Of a stretch of DNA of 64,000 bases, positions 39,088 to 48,187 are shown piece after piece. Position 1 is the first letter of the stretch. The number at the start of each line of letters is the position of its first letter. Source of the DNA: a bacterium endosymbiont of Escarpia laminata (GTDB lineage Bacteria; Pseudomonadota; Gammaproteobacteria; Chromatiales; Chromatiaceae); NCBI GenBank assembly GCA_003660235.1, contig QGON01000056.1, forward strand, positions 1-64,000, written 5' to 3'. Made by a program: the position numbers and the translations under genes. The notes beneath the pieces are model-generated. The model searched no databases, had not been told where the DNA came from, and saw only the letters and a program-made list of their open reading frames with translations.

Positions 39088-39312
39088 ATGAAAAGTACCA
39101 TCACATCACGCGGTCAGACGGTTGTTCCTGCAGATATCCGCCATAGGTTCCATTTAGGCGCTTCTGATTGTCTTGAATGGATTGTTGAGGGGAAAACAAT
39201 AAGGGTTGTCCCTCTACCCCAAAACGGTATTGACGCCTTTCGTGGAAGAGGACGTGGAGGCGCGACAGAGCGCCTGTTGGCTGAACGAAAAAAGGAGAGG
39301 GAGGGGGAGTGA
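39088..39312 (+). CDS. AbrB/SpoVT-type antitoxin
   Basis: ATG 39088 (after AGAGG) gives 74 residues: MKSTITSRGQTVVPADIRH, the swapped-hairpin AbrB DNA-binding fold, then LEWIVEGKTIRVVPLP and a charged tail. It overlaps the PIN toxin start by 4 bases (GTGA). GTG 39079 is possible but adds only three residues. Confidence 0.88.
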   Translation: MKSTITSRGQTVVPADIRHRFHLGASDCLEWIVEGKTIRVVPLPQNGIDAFRGRGRGGATERLLAERKKEREGE

Positions 39313-39710
39313 GGCGCTATCTGTTAGATACCTCTGCACTTTTAACACTCCGTGATGATGAGCACGGTGCTGACCAAGTTGCAGAGGTTTTGTTGCAAGC
39401 GGAAGAGCATCAAGCAAAAGTTTATGGCTCATTCATGACATTGATGGAGGTTTTCTATCGGGTCTGGAAGGATGAGGGTGAGACAGAAGGAAGAGTTGCT
39501 TATGAGCAGTGTAAATCGCTCCCAATCCGGTGGATTCATGAAAGCTCTGATCTCTTGGAGCAGGCGGCTAAAATCAAGGCAACTCATCCACTGTCACTCG
39601 CAGATGCTTGGATTGCCGCAACTGCAATTTTGGAGAATGGGATATTAATACATAAAGATCCTGAGTTTGAGGTTGTAGATGTAGAACAGCATATCTTGCC
39701 GTATAAGTGA
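39309..39710 (+). CDS. vapC: PIN-domain toxin (VapC)
   Basis: A 133-residue PIN protein starting at GTG 39309: RRYLLDTSALLTLRDDE (Asp7), GSFMTLMEVFYRVWKDEG (Glu) and LSLADAWIAATAILENG (Asp), LIHKDPEF at the end. Paired with an AbrB-like antitoxin, as in many vapBC modules. Lies in the segment bracketed by the two copies of the RAYT-gmd junction. Confidence 0.88.
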   Translation: MRRYLLDTSALLTLRDDEHGADQVAEVLLQAEEHQAKVYGSFMTLMEVFYRVWKDEGETEGRVAYEQCKSLPIRWIHESSDLLEQAAKIKATHPLSLADAWIAATAILENGILIHKDPEFEVVDVEQHILPYK

Positions 39711-39742
39711 ATTCACCACGGCTTATTATAGATGAAACAAAG

Positions 39743-39868
39743 GGATCCCACCTGCAATCAGGCACGCTGCTCGGCTGTGCGAAATTCACATTACAAATTA
39801 AAGTAAGGTCGGGCCGCAAGATTGGCTTTTCCAGGCGTGCAGACCGTCAAAAGTCTCTCAGGGAATTA
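39743..39868 (+). pseudogene. 3' fragment of a RAYT gene
   Basis: This translates to [20 protein letters not shown] then GRKIGFSRR, matching the end of the intact RAYT ([20 protein letters not shown] then GRKVGFSRR). Identity rises toward the 3' end and then runs straight into gmd. One base is missing in the CAGGCGTGCAGACC stretch. The fragment indicates that the RAYT-gmd junction was duplicated. Confidence 0.85.
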
Positions 39869-39891
39869 ATAGGATACGACGAGGATTGATA

Positions 39892-41010
39892 ATGAAGAAG
39901 GCGCTTATAACGGGCATAACGGGCCAGGATGGCTCCTATCTGGCAGAGTTATTATTGGAGAAGGGTTATGAGGTACACGGCATCAAACGACGCGCCTCGT
40001 CATTCAATACGCAACGCGTGGATCATATCTACCAGGATCCACACGTTGACAATCAGCGATTTATACTCCACTACGGTGATCTTACAGACAGTTCTAATCT
40101 GACCCGTATCCTCCAGCAGATTCAGCCGGATGAGGTCTATAACCTGGCGGCACAATCCCATGTGGCTGTCAGTTTCGAAGCGCCTGAATACACTGCCGAT
40201 GTTGTTGGTATGGGTACGCTTCGCCTGCTTGAGGCGATTCGCTTGCTTGGGTTGGAGAAGAAGACACGCTTCTACCAGGCGTCTACCTCCGAACTGTTCG
40301 GGCTGGTACAGGAGACGCCCCAGAAAGAGACCACGCCGTTTTATCCGCGCAGTCCCTATGCGGTGGCCAAGCTGTATGCCTATTGGATCACGGTGAACTA
40401 CCGTGAAGCTTACGGTATGTACGCCTGTAATGGGATCCTGTTCAATCATGAATCACCGCGACGCGGTGAGACGTTTGTCACCCGGAAGATTACTCGCGGT
40501 TTGGCCAACATTGCACAGGGGCTGGAAAAGTGTCTCTACCTGGGCAATATGGACGCGCTTCGTGACTGGGGTCACGCAAAGGATTTTGTTCGTATGCAGT
40601 GGATGATGCTGCAGCAGGATCATCCTGAAGACTTTGCGATCGCAACCGGCGTTCAGCATTCTGTGCGCGATTTTGTCAGCATGTCAGCCGCAGAATTAGG
40701 GCTGACCCTGCGTTTCGAGGGCGAAGGGCTGGATGAGAAGGGTATAGTTGAATGTATAGAGGGTGACAAGGCGCCTGGATTGAAAGTGGGTGATGTGATC
40801 GTTGCGGTTGATCCGCGATATTTCCGTCCTGCTGAAGTGGAAACCCTGCTGGGTGATCCTACCAAAGCAAAAGAGCAGTTGGGTTGGGTACCGGAAATCA
40901 CAGTCCAGGAGATGTGCGCAGAGATGGTGGCTACCGATTTGCATGAGGCACGGCGGCATGCGCTATTGAAGGAGCATGGGTACGAGTTGCCTATGCAGGT
41001 GGAACATTAA
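39892..41010 (+). CDS. gmd: GDP-mannose 4,6-dehydratase
   Basis: First step from GDP-mannose to GDP-L-fucose. The 372-residue protein has the NADP-binding [15 protein letters not shown] (residues 7-21), [16 protein letters not shown] and the [12 protein letters not shown]yr/Lys pair. ATG 39892 follows GAGG (39881-39884); the TTG at 39886 is less likely. GDP-mannose would come from ManB (43610) and ManC (17234). Two bases separate it from fcl. Confidence 0.96.
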   Translation: MKKALITGITGQDGSYLAELLLEKGYEVHGIKRRASSFNTQRVDHIYQDPHVDNQRFILHYGDLTDSSNLTRILQQIQPDEVYNLAAQSHVAVSFEAPEYTADVVGMGTLRLLEAIRLLGLEKKTRFYQASTSELFGLVQETPQKETTPFYPRSPYAVAKLYAYWITVNYREAYGMYACNGILFNHESPRRGETFVTRKITRGLANIAQGLEKCLYLGNMDALRDWGHAKDFVRMQWMMLQQDHPEDFAIATGVQHSVRDFVSMSAAELGLTLRFEGEGLDEKGIVECIEGDKAPGLKVGDVIVAVDPRYFRPAEVETLLGDPTKAKEQLGWVPEITVQEMCAEMVATDLHEARRHALLKEHGYELPMQVEH

Positions 41011-41012
41011 TT

Positions 41013-41987
41013 ATGCCCCGTAATCTGTCACAGAAAATCTTTGTGGCCGGCCATCGGGGAATGGTTGGATCAGCCATCATCCGCCGCCTCCAGGCGTTGG
41101 GCTATAGCAACATCATCACTCGTGGGCGCGATGAGCTGAATCTGCTGGATCAAGCGGCTGTACACACTTTTTTCAAAAGCGAAGGTTTGGATCAAGTCTA
41201 CCTTGCGGCGGCGAAGATGGGTGGCATCCATGCCAATGATACCTACCCGGCTGATTTTATTTATGAAAATCTGATGATCGAGGCCAATATTGTACATGCC
41301 GCACATTTGGCGGGTGTGCAGAAGTTGCTCTTTCTCGGCTCTTCCTGCATCTATCCCAAGTCGGCCGATCAGCCGATGAAGGAGACGGCGCTGCTCACTG
41401 GGACGCTGGAGCCCACAAACGAGCCATACGCCATTGCCAAGATTGCCGGTATCAAATTGTGTGAGAGTTACAATCGTCAGTATGGCCGTGACTACCGTAG
41501 TGTGATGCCAACCAATCTCTATGGGCCGAATGACAACTTTCATCCAGAAAACAGTCATGTGATTCCTGCGTTGCTGCGCCGCTTTCATGAGGCTGTTCAA
41601 TCCAATGCAGAAGAGGTGGTCATCTGGGGGAGTGGTACCCCTATGCGCGAGTTTCTGCATGTGGACGATATGGCAGCGGCCAGTGTGCATGTGATGGATC
41701 TGGATAGTGAAACCTATCAAGCGAATACAGAGCCGATGCTGTCTCATATCAACGTGGGCACAGGCGTGGATTGTACGATTCGGGAGTTGGCAGAAACGAT
41801 TGCTCGTGTTGCAGGGTTTTCCAGCAGGCTGAGCTTCGATAGCAGTAAGCCTGATGGTACGCTGCGCAAGTTGATGGATGTTTCCCGCCTGAATGCGTTG
41901 GGCTGGGAGGCGTCGATTACCCTTGAAGAGGGGCTGCGGGATGCCTATCGTTGGTTTCTGGAGAATCAGGAACGGTTCAGGGGCTGA
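41013..41987 (+). CDS. fcl: GDP-L-fucose synthase
   Basis: Epimerase/reductase that completes GDP-L-fucose. The 324-residue protein has [16 protein letters not shown] at the start, LGSSCIYPK (catalytic Ser and Cys region), [18 protein letters not shown] (Tyr/Lys) and [20 protein letters not shown]. It follows gmd by 2 bases and is followed immediately by the Nudix gene. Confidence 0.96.
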   Translation: MPRNLSQKIFVAGHRGMVGSAIIRRLQALGYSNIITRGRDELNLLDQAAVHTFFKSEGLDQVYLAAAKMGGIHANDTYPADFIYENLMIEANIVHAAHLAGVQKLLFLGSSCIYPKSADQPMKETALLTGTLEPTNEPYAIAKIAGIKLCESYNRQYGRDYRSVMPTNLYGPNDNFHPENSHVIPALLRRFHEAVQSNAEEVVIWGSGTPMREFLHVDDMAAASVHVMDLDSETYQANTEPMLSHINVGTGVDCTIRELAETIARVAGFSSRLSFDSSKPDGTLRKLMDVSRLNALGWEASITLEEGLRDAYRWFLENQERFRG

Positions 41988-41989
41988 AG

Positions 41990-42499
41990 GTGCATCTGCC
42001 GGGTGATGTTTTCCAGACCGTGGTGGCGTCTACGCCACTGGTATCGATTGATCTGGTGGTAGAAAATGGCCGCGGGGAGATTCTCCTTGGCTTGCGCAAT
42101 AATCGTCCAGCGCAGGGGTGCTGGTTTGTGCCAGGTGGACGAATTCTGAAGAATGAAGGCCTCGATGCCGCCTTCACTCGGTTGGCAAGAGATGAGCTGG
42201 GCGTTGTGACGCGCCGTTCATTCGCCTGTTTCCTGGGCGTGTATGAGCATTTCTACAGCGACAGTGTGTTTGGCGAGACGCCAGAAACACATTATGTGGT
42301 GCTGGGCTACCATCTTCGGCAGGATCTGGACCTGAGCCGTCTGCCTTCATCGCAGCACCGCGACTATCGATGGTGGCCACAGGCAGAAATGGCTGCCAGC
42401 GATCGGGTGCACTCGAACAGTCGTGCCTACCTTTCGGCGCTGAAAGAGATTGCCCACCATACCAAAGCCAGGGATCTGCAGAAGGGTTCGAAATGGTAA
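41990..42499 (+). CDS. gmm: GDP-mannose mannosyl hydrolase (Nudix)
   Basis: A 169-residue Nudix protein when started at GTG 41990, just after the fcl stop; the frame is open further upstream inside fcl. The altered Nudix box GGRILKNEGLDAAFTRLARD lacks the usual REXXEE pair, which is the mark of GDP-mannose hydrolases. Such enzymes tune GDP-mannose and GDP-fucose levels. The next gene overlaps its end by 7 bases, so the fucose genes form one operon. Confidence 0.86.
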   Translation: MHLPGDVFQTVVASTPLVSIDLVVENGRGEILLGLRNNRPAQGCWFVPGGRILKNEGLDAAFTRLARDELGVVTRRSFACFLGVYEHFYSDSVFGETPETHYVVLGYHLRQDLDLSRLPSSQHRDYRWWPQAEMAASDRVHSNSRAYLSALKEIAHHTKARDLQKGSKW

Positions 42500-43605
42500 T
42501 CAAAAAGTTGCGTTCGGTTCTCGGACAGGTTGCAGAATCAACTGGTTCAAATATGATCAACCGAGGTGGCAAAAAGCGTTTTAAGCGTTGCGTGTTACAT
42601 ATTGGCACCGAGAAAACCGGTACATCTACCATACAACGTTTTTTAACGGTAAATCGCAAGGAACTGGTTCGTGATGGTGTGATCTACCCATCGGCTACGG
42701 GTAACAACGGAGGGACTCAGTGGGGGTTTGCTGCCTGCGCGCAAAAAAAGCCTTGGGAAATGGATGTCGGTGTGGCGTTAGGCATCCACTCTGCTGAAGA
42801 TCAGGAGTCATACAAGGATACGCTGCGGAAAAAATTGTTGCGGGAGTTTGTGGCAGCACCCAAGGCCAATGTACTGGTGATTTCATCAGAACACCTGCAC
42901 AGCCGGTTGAGTAGTAAAGAAACAATTGCCCGGCTAAAGGCGTTTTTGGAACCCTGGGTGGAGAGATTTGAGATCGTACTCTACCTGCGCCGGCAGGATC
43001 GCGTGGCAGTGAGTCTCTATTCGACCAAGATCAAGTCCGGCAATCCCACTCCGATTCTCTTTCCTGGTGCAGCCAAAGGGCCTGTACCTTACTATTTCGA
43101 TTACGAGAAAATCTACGATAACTGGTGTGCGGTGTTTGGTGAAGAGGCGCTAAAAGTTCGTCTCTTTTCACCACGTGAGTGGGAACAGGGCGACCTGGTG
43201 CATGATTTTTGCGATGTTTGCAGGTTGAGTCCGGAAGGCAAGCGCATGCCTGTCGTGGAAAATGAATCGCTCAATCAAATGGGGGCGGATTTTCTACTTG
43301 AGGTCAACCGGAAGATGCCGCATATGGTTGAAGGCAAGAGGAACAAAGAGCGCGATGCGGTGACTCGGCTCATCTCAGAATTATGTCATGGCAAAAATTA
43401 CCCTGCCAGCCGCGAAGAAGCGATGAAGTTCTATCATCGATACCTGGAGTGCAATGCACGAATAAAAGAGAAAGCATTTCCGGGTCGTTCCGAGCCGCTG
43501 TTCGACGAGGACTTTTCTGACTATCCAGAGTCAGTCGAGCAGCTTGAGCCACGTTACGAGGATGCGGTCGAACTTGCCTTGCGCATATGGAAGATGAAGA
43601 TTTAG
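42493..43605 (+). CDS. Sulfotransferase-family protein
   Basis: ATG 42493, after GAAGGG, gives 370 residues. The PAPS-binding P-loop is intact: LHIGTEKTGTSTIQRFL (about residues 37-53). The 3'-phosphate site region is FEIVLYLRRQDRVAVSLYS. It likely transfers sulfate from PAPS to a sugar of the capsule or of another surface glycan. cysC, which makes PAPS, is in the kpsC operon of this window. It overlaps gmm by 7 bases and is followed by phosphomannomutase in 4 bases. Confidence 0.83.
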   Translation: MVIKKLRSVLGQVAESTGSNMINRGGKKRFKRCVLHIGTEKTGTSTIQRFLTVNRKELVRDGVIYPSATGNNGGTQWGFAACAQKKPWEMDVGVALGIHSAEDQESYKDTLRKKLLREFVAAPKANVLVISSEHLHSRLSSKETIARLKAFLEPWVERFEIVLYLRRQDRVAVSLYSTKIKSGNPTPILFPGAAKGPVPYYFDYEKIYDNWCAVFGEEALKVRLFSPREWEQGDLVHDFCDVCRLSPEGKRMPVVENESLNQMGADFLLEVNRKMPHMVEGKRNKERDAVTRLISELCHGKNYPASREEAMKFYHRYLECNARIKEKAFPGRSEPLFDEDFSDYPESVEQLEPRYEDAVELALRIWKMKI

Positions 43606-43609
43606 AAAC

Positions 43610-45031
43610 ATGAAAACAGTCTCTATTCAGCAATTGGCAACTGACAGCGGTGTGGTTTTTGGAACCAGTGGTGCCCGTGGTTTGGTCAAACAGTTGACGC
43701 CTGAGGTTTGCGCCGGTTATACAGCCGCTTTCCTTAATTTGTTTGAGAGTGCACCGGTTCAACAAGTTGTTGTTGGCAGCGACCTGCGGCCCAGCAGTCC
43801 AGAGATTGCGCGTGCTTGTATTCTTGCGATTGAATCGGCAGGTCTTGTTGCAGAGTTCTGTGGGGTAGTACCTACGCCTGCACTGGCATTGCATGCAATG
43901 CAGAAAGGGATTCCGGCCATCATGGTAACCGGCAGTCATATTCCGTTCGACCGAAACGGAATAAAGTTCTATCGGCCAGAGGGCGAGATTACCAAAGCGG
44001 ATGAGGCTGCCATTATGGGTGCTGAGGTTTTATTGCCTGAGCCTTTGGAGTTGCCGGACTTGCCTGCGGTGGATGAGGGGGCGCAACAGCGTTATCTGGA
44101 ACGGTATCTTCAATTCTTTCCCGGGGATATGCTGGCGGGGTTGCGAGTGGGTTTTTATCAACACTCCAGTGTCGCGCGCGATCTGCTGACGACACTGCTT
44201 GCCCGATTGGGTGCGGAGGTAATAGCGCTGGGGCGTACCGATAAATTTGTCCCGATCGATACAGAAGCGGTTTCAGAAGAGGATGCTGAACGTGCAAAAG
44301 CGTGGGTCTTGGAGCACCAGCTGGATGCACTGGTCTCGACCGATGGAGATGCTGATCGGCCTCTGCTTGGTGACGAGCAAGGCATATGGTTTCGGGGAGA
44401 TGTCGTCGGATTGTTGTGTGCACGATTCCTGAAGGCCGAAGCGCTTGCTACACCGGTCAGTTGCACAACAGCAATTGAAAAAAGTGGATGGTTTAAGCAT
44501 ATCACCCGGACCCGTATCGGCTCGCCGTATGTCATCGAAGGCATGGATGCACTACAGACCGCCGGAAAGGCACCGGTGGTCGGTTTCGAGGCGAATGGCG
44601 GATTCCTGCTGGGGAGTGAAATTGAGCACAAAGGGAAAGTCCTGCAGGCGTTGCCCACACGCGATGCAGTGTTACCAATCCTGGCACTATTGGCGTTAGC
44701 TCATGAAAAAGGAGTGCCTCTTTCTGCACTGACAGAGGATTTGCCTAAGCGTTTTACTGCGAGTGATCGGCTTCAGGGTGTAGCAATAGAGCGGAGTCGG
44801 AAACTGTTGATGGAGCTGGAAAAAGACTCCGAACCGCTTTCCCGGCTCTACGGTCCGGTTTCGACACTGGATGTGACTGATGGGCTGCGGCTTACCTTTG
44901 AGAGTGGTGACATCGTCCATCTACGCCCATCAGGTAATGCACCGGAATTACGTTGTTACGCCGAGGCCGATACTGCTGTGCGGGCTATGGAGCTGGTTGA
45001 TGAGGTGCTGGAACTGGCGAGACGTCAGTGA
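43610..45031 (+). CDS. manB: Phosphomannomutase / phosphohexomutase
   Basis: Converts mannose-6-phosphate to mannose-1-phosphate for ManC. The 473-residue protein has an N-terminal FGTSGARGLVKQL, an active-site loop MVTGSHIPFDRNG in which Ser is the phosphoryl carrier (the usual TASHNP is TGSHIP here), the Mg loop STDGDADRPLLGD, a sugar-binding GFEANGGFLLGS and the phosphate-binding RPSGNAPELRCYAEA. The exact sugar specificity (mannose versus glucose or glucosamine) cannot be read from the sequence; the context favours mannose. Confidence 0.88.
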   Translation: MKTVSIQQLATDSGVVFGTSGARGLVKQLTPEVCAGYTAAFLNLFESAPVQQVVVGSDLRPSSPEIARACILAIESAGLVAEFCGVVPTPALALHAMQKGIPAIMVTGSHIPFDRNGIKFYRPEGEITKADEAAIMGAEVLLPEPLELPDLPAVDEGAQQRYLERYLQFFPGDMLAGLRVGFYQHSSVARDLLTTLLARLGAEVIALGRTDKFVPIDTEAVSEEDAERAKAWVLEHQLDALVSTDGDADRPLLGDEQGIWFRGDVVGLLCARFLKAEALATPVSCTTAIEKSGWFKHITRTRIGSPYVIEGMDALQTAGKAPVVGFEANGGFLLGSEIEHKGKVLQALPTRDAVLPILALLALAHEKGVPLSALTEDLPKRFTASDRLQGVAIERSRKLLMELEKDSEPLSRLYGPVSTLDVTDGLRLTFESGDIVHLRPSGNAPELRCYAEADTAVRAMELVDEVLELARRQ

Positions 45032-45156
45032 CTTCAAGTTACATTTCATTCCAGACAGAGTTGACTTAAACGTCTGGATAAGGAGGTCGTTATGTGACTT
45101 GGATAATCTCGTGGTTATGTGTACACTTAGAAATGACTACAATAGAGGGGTAGGCT

Positions 45157-45402
45157 GTGCAAGTCAGTGTCCGGGAAACAAGAGAACAACTCAGCCGATT
45201 GTTGAAAGCCGTCGAACATGGGGAGCAGGTGGAGATAACACGCCGGGGCCGGGTAGTGGCGCGGCTTGCTCCCCCAGAGCCAAGTACAGGTAGTTCACGG
45301 GTGGCGCGTGCATCTGTTCGGGCGAAATTACGTGATACTTTGCCCCCATCCGAGACTGCATCGACAGAGCTGATTCGAGAGCTCAGAGAAGAGCGTGGCT
45401 GA
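45157..45402 (+). CDS. Phd/YefM-type antitoxin
   Basis: GTG 45157 gives 81 residues: MQVSVRETREQLSRLLKAVE then EITRRGRVVARLAPP, the prevent-host-death fold. It overlaps the toxin by 8 bases. About 125 bases of upstream sequence contain a GTGTACAC palindrome (45119-45126) that may be part of the operator. Confidence 0.86.
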   Translation: MQVSVRETREQLSRLLKAVEHGEQVEITRRGRVVARLAPPEPSTGSSRVARASVRAKLRDTLPPSETASTELIRELREERG

Positions 45403-45829
45403 TCCTCGTCTCTATTTTGACACCAGTGCGTTGTTGCCCTTATACCGTCAGGAGCAATTAACAGCTCAAGCAGAGCAGATCCAGAATGAGGTGACGCCGG
45501 TGATCAGTGCCTTGACAGAGGTTGAAGTGGCTTCTGCTTTAGCTCGCTGGGTGCGAATGGGTGAACTAACCGGCGAGCAGGCAGAATTGTTGGAGACAAC
45601 CTTTTCTGAAGATCTTCGCCTCGACGTGTTTGAACGCGTTGCTCTGGAAGATCGTCACTACTGGCAAGCCCGGCATTGGCTTCTAGGGCGGAAAACGGCG
45701 CTGCGTACCCTGGATGCACTCCATCTGGCATGCGCGGTAGAATATAATCTAACGATCGTTACTGCAGATAAAGTGCTTGCTGATGCTGCTGCGCTTGTCG
45801 GTGGGCGTGTGCGCTTCTTAAGGAGTTAA
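45395..45829 (+). CDS. vapC: PIN-domain toxin (VapC)
   Basis: A 144-residue PIN protein from GTG 45395: ADPRLYFDTSALLPLYRQE (Asp), SALTEVEVASALARWV (Glu), TLDALHLACAVEYNL (Asp) and IVTADKVLADAA. It is the standard Phd/VapC pairing, coupled to its antitoxin. It is followed by a glycosyltransferase gene. Confidence 0.9.
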   Translation: MADPRLYFDTSALLPLYRQEQLTAQAEQIQNEVTPVISALTEVEVASALARWVRMGELTGEQAELLETTFSEDLRLDVFERVALEDRHYWQARHWLLGRKTALRTLDALHLACAVEYNLTIVTADKVLADAAALVGGRVRFLRS

Positions 45830-45897
45830 CGGGATAGCAGTGATGCAATTTTAATCTTACATTGCATCTTGCATAACTCAGGGGGCGCACTGGCTAC

Positions 45898-46941
45898 ATG
45901 GTAATTCAGAACATTACATTCGTTGCCTGCAACCGTAATGCCGCCTTCTTCCGAAATGATCCCTCGTTTGTCTATCGCTGCGAAAACCTTGGACTAGCCC
46001 TCTCGAAACAAGGCCACGATGTCCATTTTACCCATTTGACGAAACTCAAATGGAAGGAAGGATATCAAACGGTTATTTTCCATCGACCTATTGCCTCCGT
46101 TCGGTTGTGGTACCTGCTTCGGCAGTTACGACACCGTGGCATTGTGGTGATTGCCGATTTCGATGATATGGTCTTTGATGAAGCTTATGTCGACTATTCA
46201 CCAGGTGTTCTGAATGGGCTGGTTTCACACAGGGTGACGCGGCGACGTTTTCGAGCCCATCGGCGGGCGCTGTCGTGGTTTGATGGCGTTACCGTCTCCA
46301 CTGATCCTCTGGCGAATCATGTGCGCCGCTTGTTTCCCTCTATCCGTGTTGAAGTCATTCACAACAGTGTGCATCTGGCCTGGCGGCATGAGTCGCATGA
46401 TGTGCAATCCAATGAAGGTAAGAGGATCATTACCTATTTCCCCGGTACGCGGAGCCATCACCGTGACTTTGCGCAGATAAGAGAGCCGTTGTCGCGCTTT
46501 TTGCGTGCACATCCCGAGGTCAAATTACAGATAACCGGTCCGCTGGAGTTTTCTGTCGATGCAGATTCACGACAGATATCACATGAAGAACGGGTGCCAT
46601 TTTCTGAGTATCAGGCCCGTGTTCGAAACAGTTGGGTGAATCTGGCGCCGTTGGAGGAGACCCCCTTCAACCAGTGTAAATCGGCCCTGAAAGTCCTGGA
46701 GGCGGGCTATTGGGGCGTCCCCACACTCTGTTCCTCAAATAGAGATAATGTTCGCTTTTCCAGTGCAGGAGCCTGGGTCTCAAAAAAACCCGAAGAGTGG
46801 GTCGACAATCTGGAGCGTCTGCTCAATGAAGCAGAGTACCAGCAGGCGTCGCGTGATCTTAGGCAGCGTACGGTTGCCCTTGCCGATGTTGATAAGCAGG
46901 CAAAGCTGTTTTTGCAGTTTACAGAAACGTTGATGGGTTGA
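45898..46941 (+). CDS. GT-B (GT4-like) glycosyltransferase
   Basis: A 347-residue protein. The N-terminal part reads CNRNAAFFRNDPSFVYRCEN and VVIADFDDMVFDEAYVDYSP, typical of a GT-B family found in polysaccharide clusters. The C-terminal donor half has ITYFPGTRSHHRDFAQI, VNLAPLEETPFNQCKSALKV and LEAGYWGVPTLCSS (the E-x7-E equivalent). The donor is unknown. It precedes a GT29-like gene, which begins 6 bases after the stop. Confidence 0.82.
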   Translation: MVIQNITFVACNRNAAFFRNDPSFVYRCENLGLALSKQGHDVHFTHLTKLKWKEGYQTVIFHRPIASVRLWYLLRQLRHRGIVVIADFDDMVFDEAYVDYSPGVLNGLVSHRVTRRRFRAHRRALSWFDGVTVSTDPLANHVRRLFPSIRVEVIHNSVHLAWRHESHDVQSNEGKRIITYFPGTRSHHRDFAQIREPLSRFLRAHPEVKLQITGPLEFSVDADSRQISHEERVPFSEYQARVRNSWVNLAPLEETPFNQCKSALKVLEAGYWGVPTLCSSNRDNVRFSSAGAWVSKKPEEWVDNLERLLNEAEYQQASRDLRQRTVALADVDKQAKLFLQFTETLMG

Positions 46942-46946
46942 TTTTG

Positions 46947-48014
46947 ATGCTGCGGTTCCCTACAAGTCGAACTGCATTTTCCTGGATACCATGGTGGCTG
47001 AGTGCAGCGGTGGGGCGTTGGCGTCGAAAAAAGGGTGAATATGACAAGACAACCCTTGCCTGCTTCTATTCAGCATGGCGCAGGCGACCAAATTTGGCCA
47101 ATTTAACTGCCTACCTGAGGTTTCGGCGCGATCTCGGCTTGGCAGCACCATCCCGCTTACTCAAACCGTTACTGGCCTCTTTTGTGAGTTTTAATACTGT
47201 AACGCAGCGGTGGGTTTTTAACTGGCTTTTGGAGGGTCGTGGTGAGGCGCTGGATGATTTCCCCTCTGACATCCTGAGAAACTTGGCTGAAAGCTCCCCA
47301 GCAGCTGCAGCAGCGATGACACAGCGGGGTGAGCAGATCACCAGTGAGGCCAAGACTCTGGCGACCTTGCAAAAGATGCAGGAGGTTTGGCGTGACGAAT
47401 TCACAACCTATCTGAGCGCAAACCGTGACAGCATTTGTGTGGTGGGTAATGCCGCCACTGCAGCGAATAGTACTATCGGTCGCAGTGTTGATACCTTTAA
47501 TGTGGTGTTTCGCTTTAACCGGTTTTCTACTGAAACTTCATGCGCGGTGTCGGATGGCAAACCAACGACACAGCTACAGGAAGTGGGTCGTCGTCTTGAC
47601 GTTTGGGTTTGTGCCCCCAACTTGCAGACTCCGTACCCGCCTGCAGTCGAGGCAGTCGAATGGGTGGTTATAGCTGGACCAGATGTTCGTTACCATCTTG
47701 CCGATTGGGGCAATATTATTTCATTGCTCGATGTTCATAAGAAGGTGCTCACCGTACCCCTGAGTGTTTGGCGGATGTTGGTACGAGATCTCAAGGCACC
47801 GCCCAGCGCGGGTATCTTATGTCTGGCATGGGTAATTGAGATGCGCGGGGCGCCTGAAGGGCTTAAGGCTGCGGGATTTCAGCGACAATCTGTGACGGGT
47901 ATGCGCTATCACTATGCACTGCATCGACACAAACCAAGCCGGCGGCACAATTGGGAGGGTGAAAGGGCTTTGCTGCACCATTGGGAAATGCAAGGGTTGC
48001 AGTTTCTGGATTGA
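46947..48014 (+). CDS. GT29 (sialyltransferase)-like glycosyltransferase
   Basis: From ATG 46947 (a TTG at 46938 is also in frame) the protein has 355 residues. Near residue 164 ICVVGNAATAANSTIGRSVD then TFNVVFRFNRF resembles the large sialylmotif (CAVVGNxGxxxxxxxGxxID ... DVVxRFN). Near residue 290, PPSAGILCLAWVIEM resembles the small motif (PSTGxxxLxxALExC), and HNWEGE fits the very-small H-x4-E motif. No neuABC genes are present in the window, so the donor may be another CMP-sugar. The ~160-residue N-terminal part is Arg- and Ala-rich and not recognised. It follows a GT-B gene closely. Confidence 0.7.
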   Translation: MLRFPTSRTAFSWIPWWLSAAVGRWRRKKGEYDKTTLACFYSAWRRRPNLANLTAYLRFRRDLGLAAPSRLLKPLLASFVSFNTVTQRWVFNWLLEGRGEALDDFPSDILRNLAESSPAAAAAMTQRGEQITSEAKTLATLQKMQEVWRDEFTTYLSANRDSICVVGNAATAANSTIGRSVDTFNVVFRFNRFSTETSCAVSDGKPTTQLQEVGRRLDVWVCAPNLQTPYPPAVEAVEWVVIAGPDVRYHLADWGNIISLLDVHKKVLTVPLSVWRMLVRDLKAPPSAGILCLAWVIEMRGAPEGLKAAGFQRQSVTGMRYHYALHRHKPSRRHNWEGERALLHHWEMQGLQFLD

Positions 48015-48033
48015 GATGCTGTGCTGACTAAAT

Positions 48034-48168
48034 AGTGCCTGTCCGGAAAGGCTGTTTTTTACCACGAAGCGCACGAAGTACACGAAGGTAATTTATTGTT
48101 AATCAATCTTTTACCTTGGCGCTCTTCGCGTTCTTTGCGGTTAGATATGGGGTTTCCGGACGAACACT
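48034..48168. mobile_element. MITE with inner GxxExxY-like inverted repeats
   Basis: The outer ends AGTGCCTGTCCGGAAAGG and GGTTTCCGGACGAACACT are inverted repeats. Just outside is AAAT on both sides (48030-48033 and 48169-48172), a likely 4-base target duplication. Inside, CCACGAAGCGCACGAAG (48062 on) pairs with CTCTTCGCGTTCTTTGCGG (48122-48140), the same type of arm as at 7557-7990, but with no gene. It lies between the GT29-like gene and the radical SAM gene. Confidence 0.7.
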
Positions 48169-48187
48169 AAATAAGCATTGTGTTGAG

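Noticed and set aside
41070..41747. A 225-residue minus-strand frame inside fcl
   Set aside because: It is the shadow of the conserved fcl reading frame.
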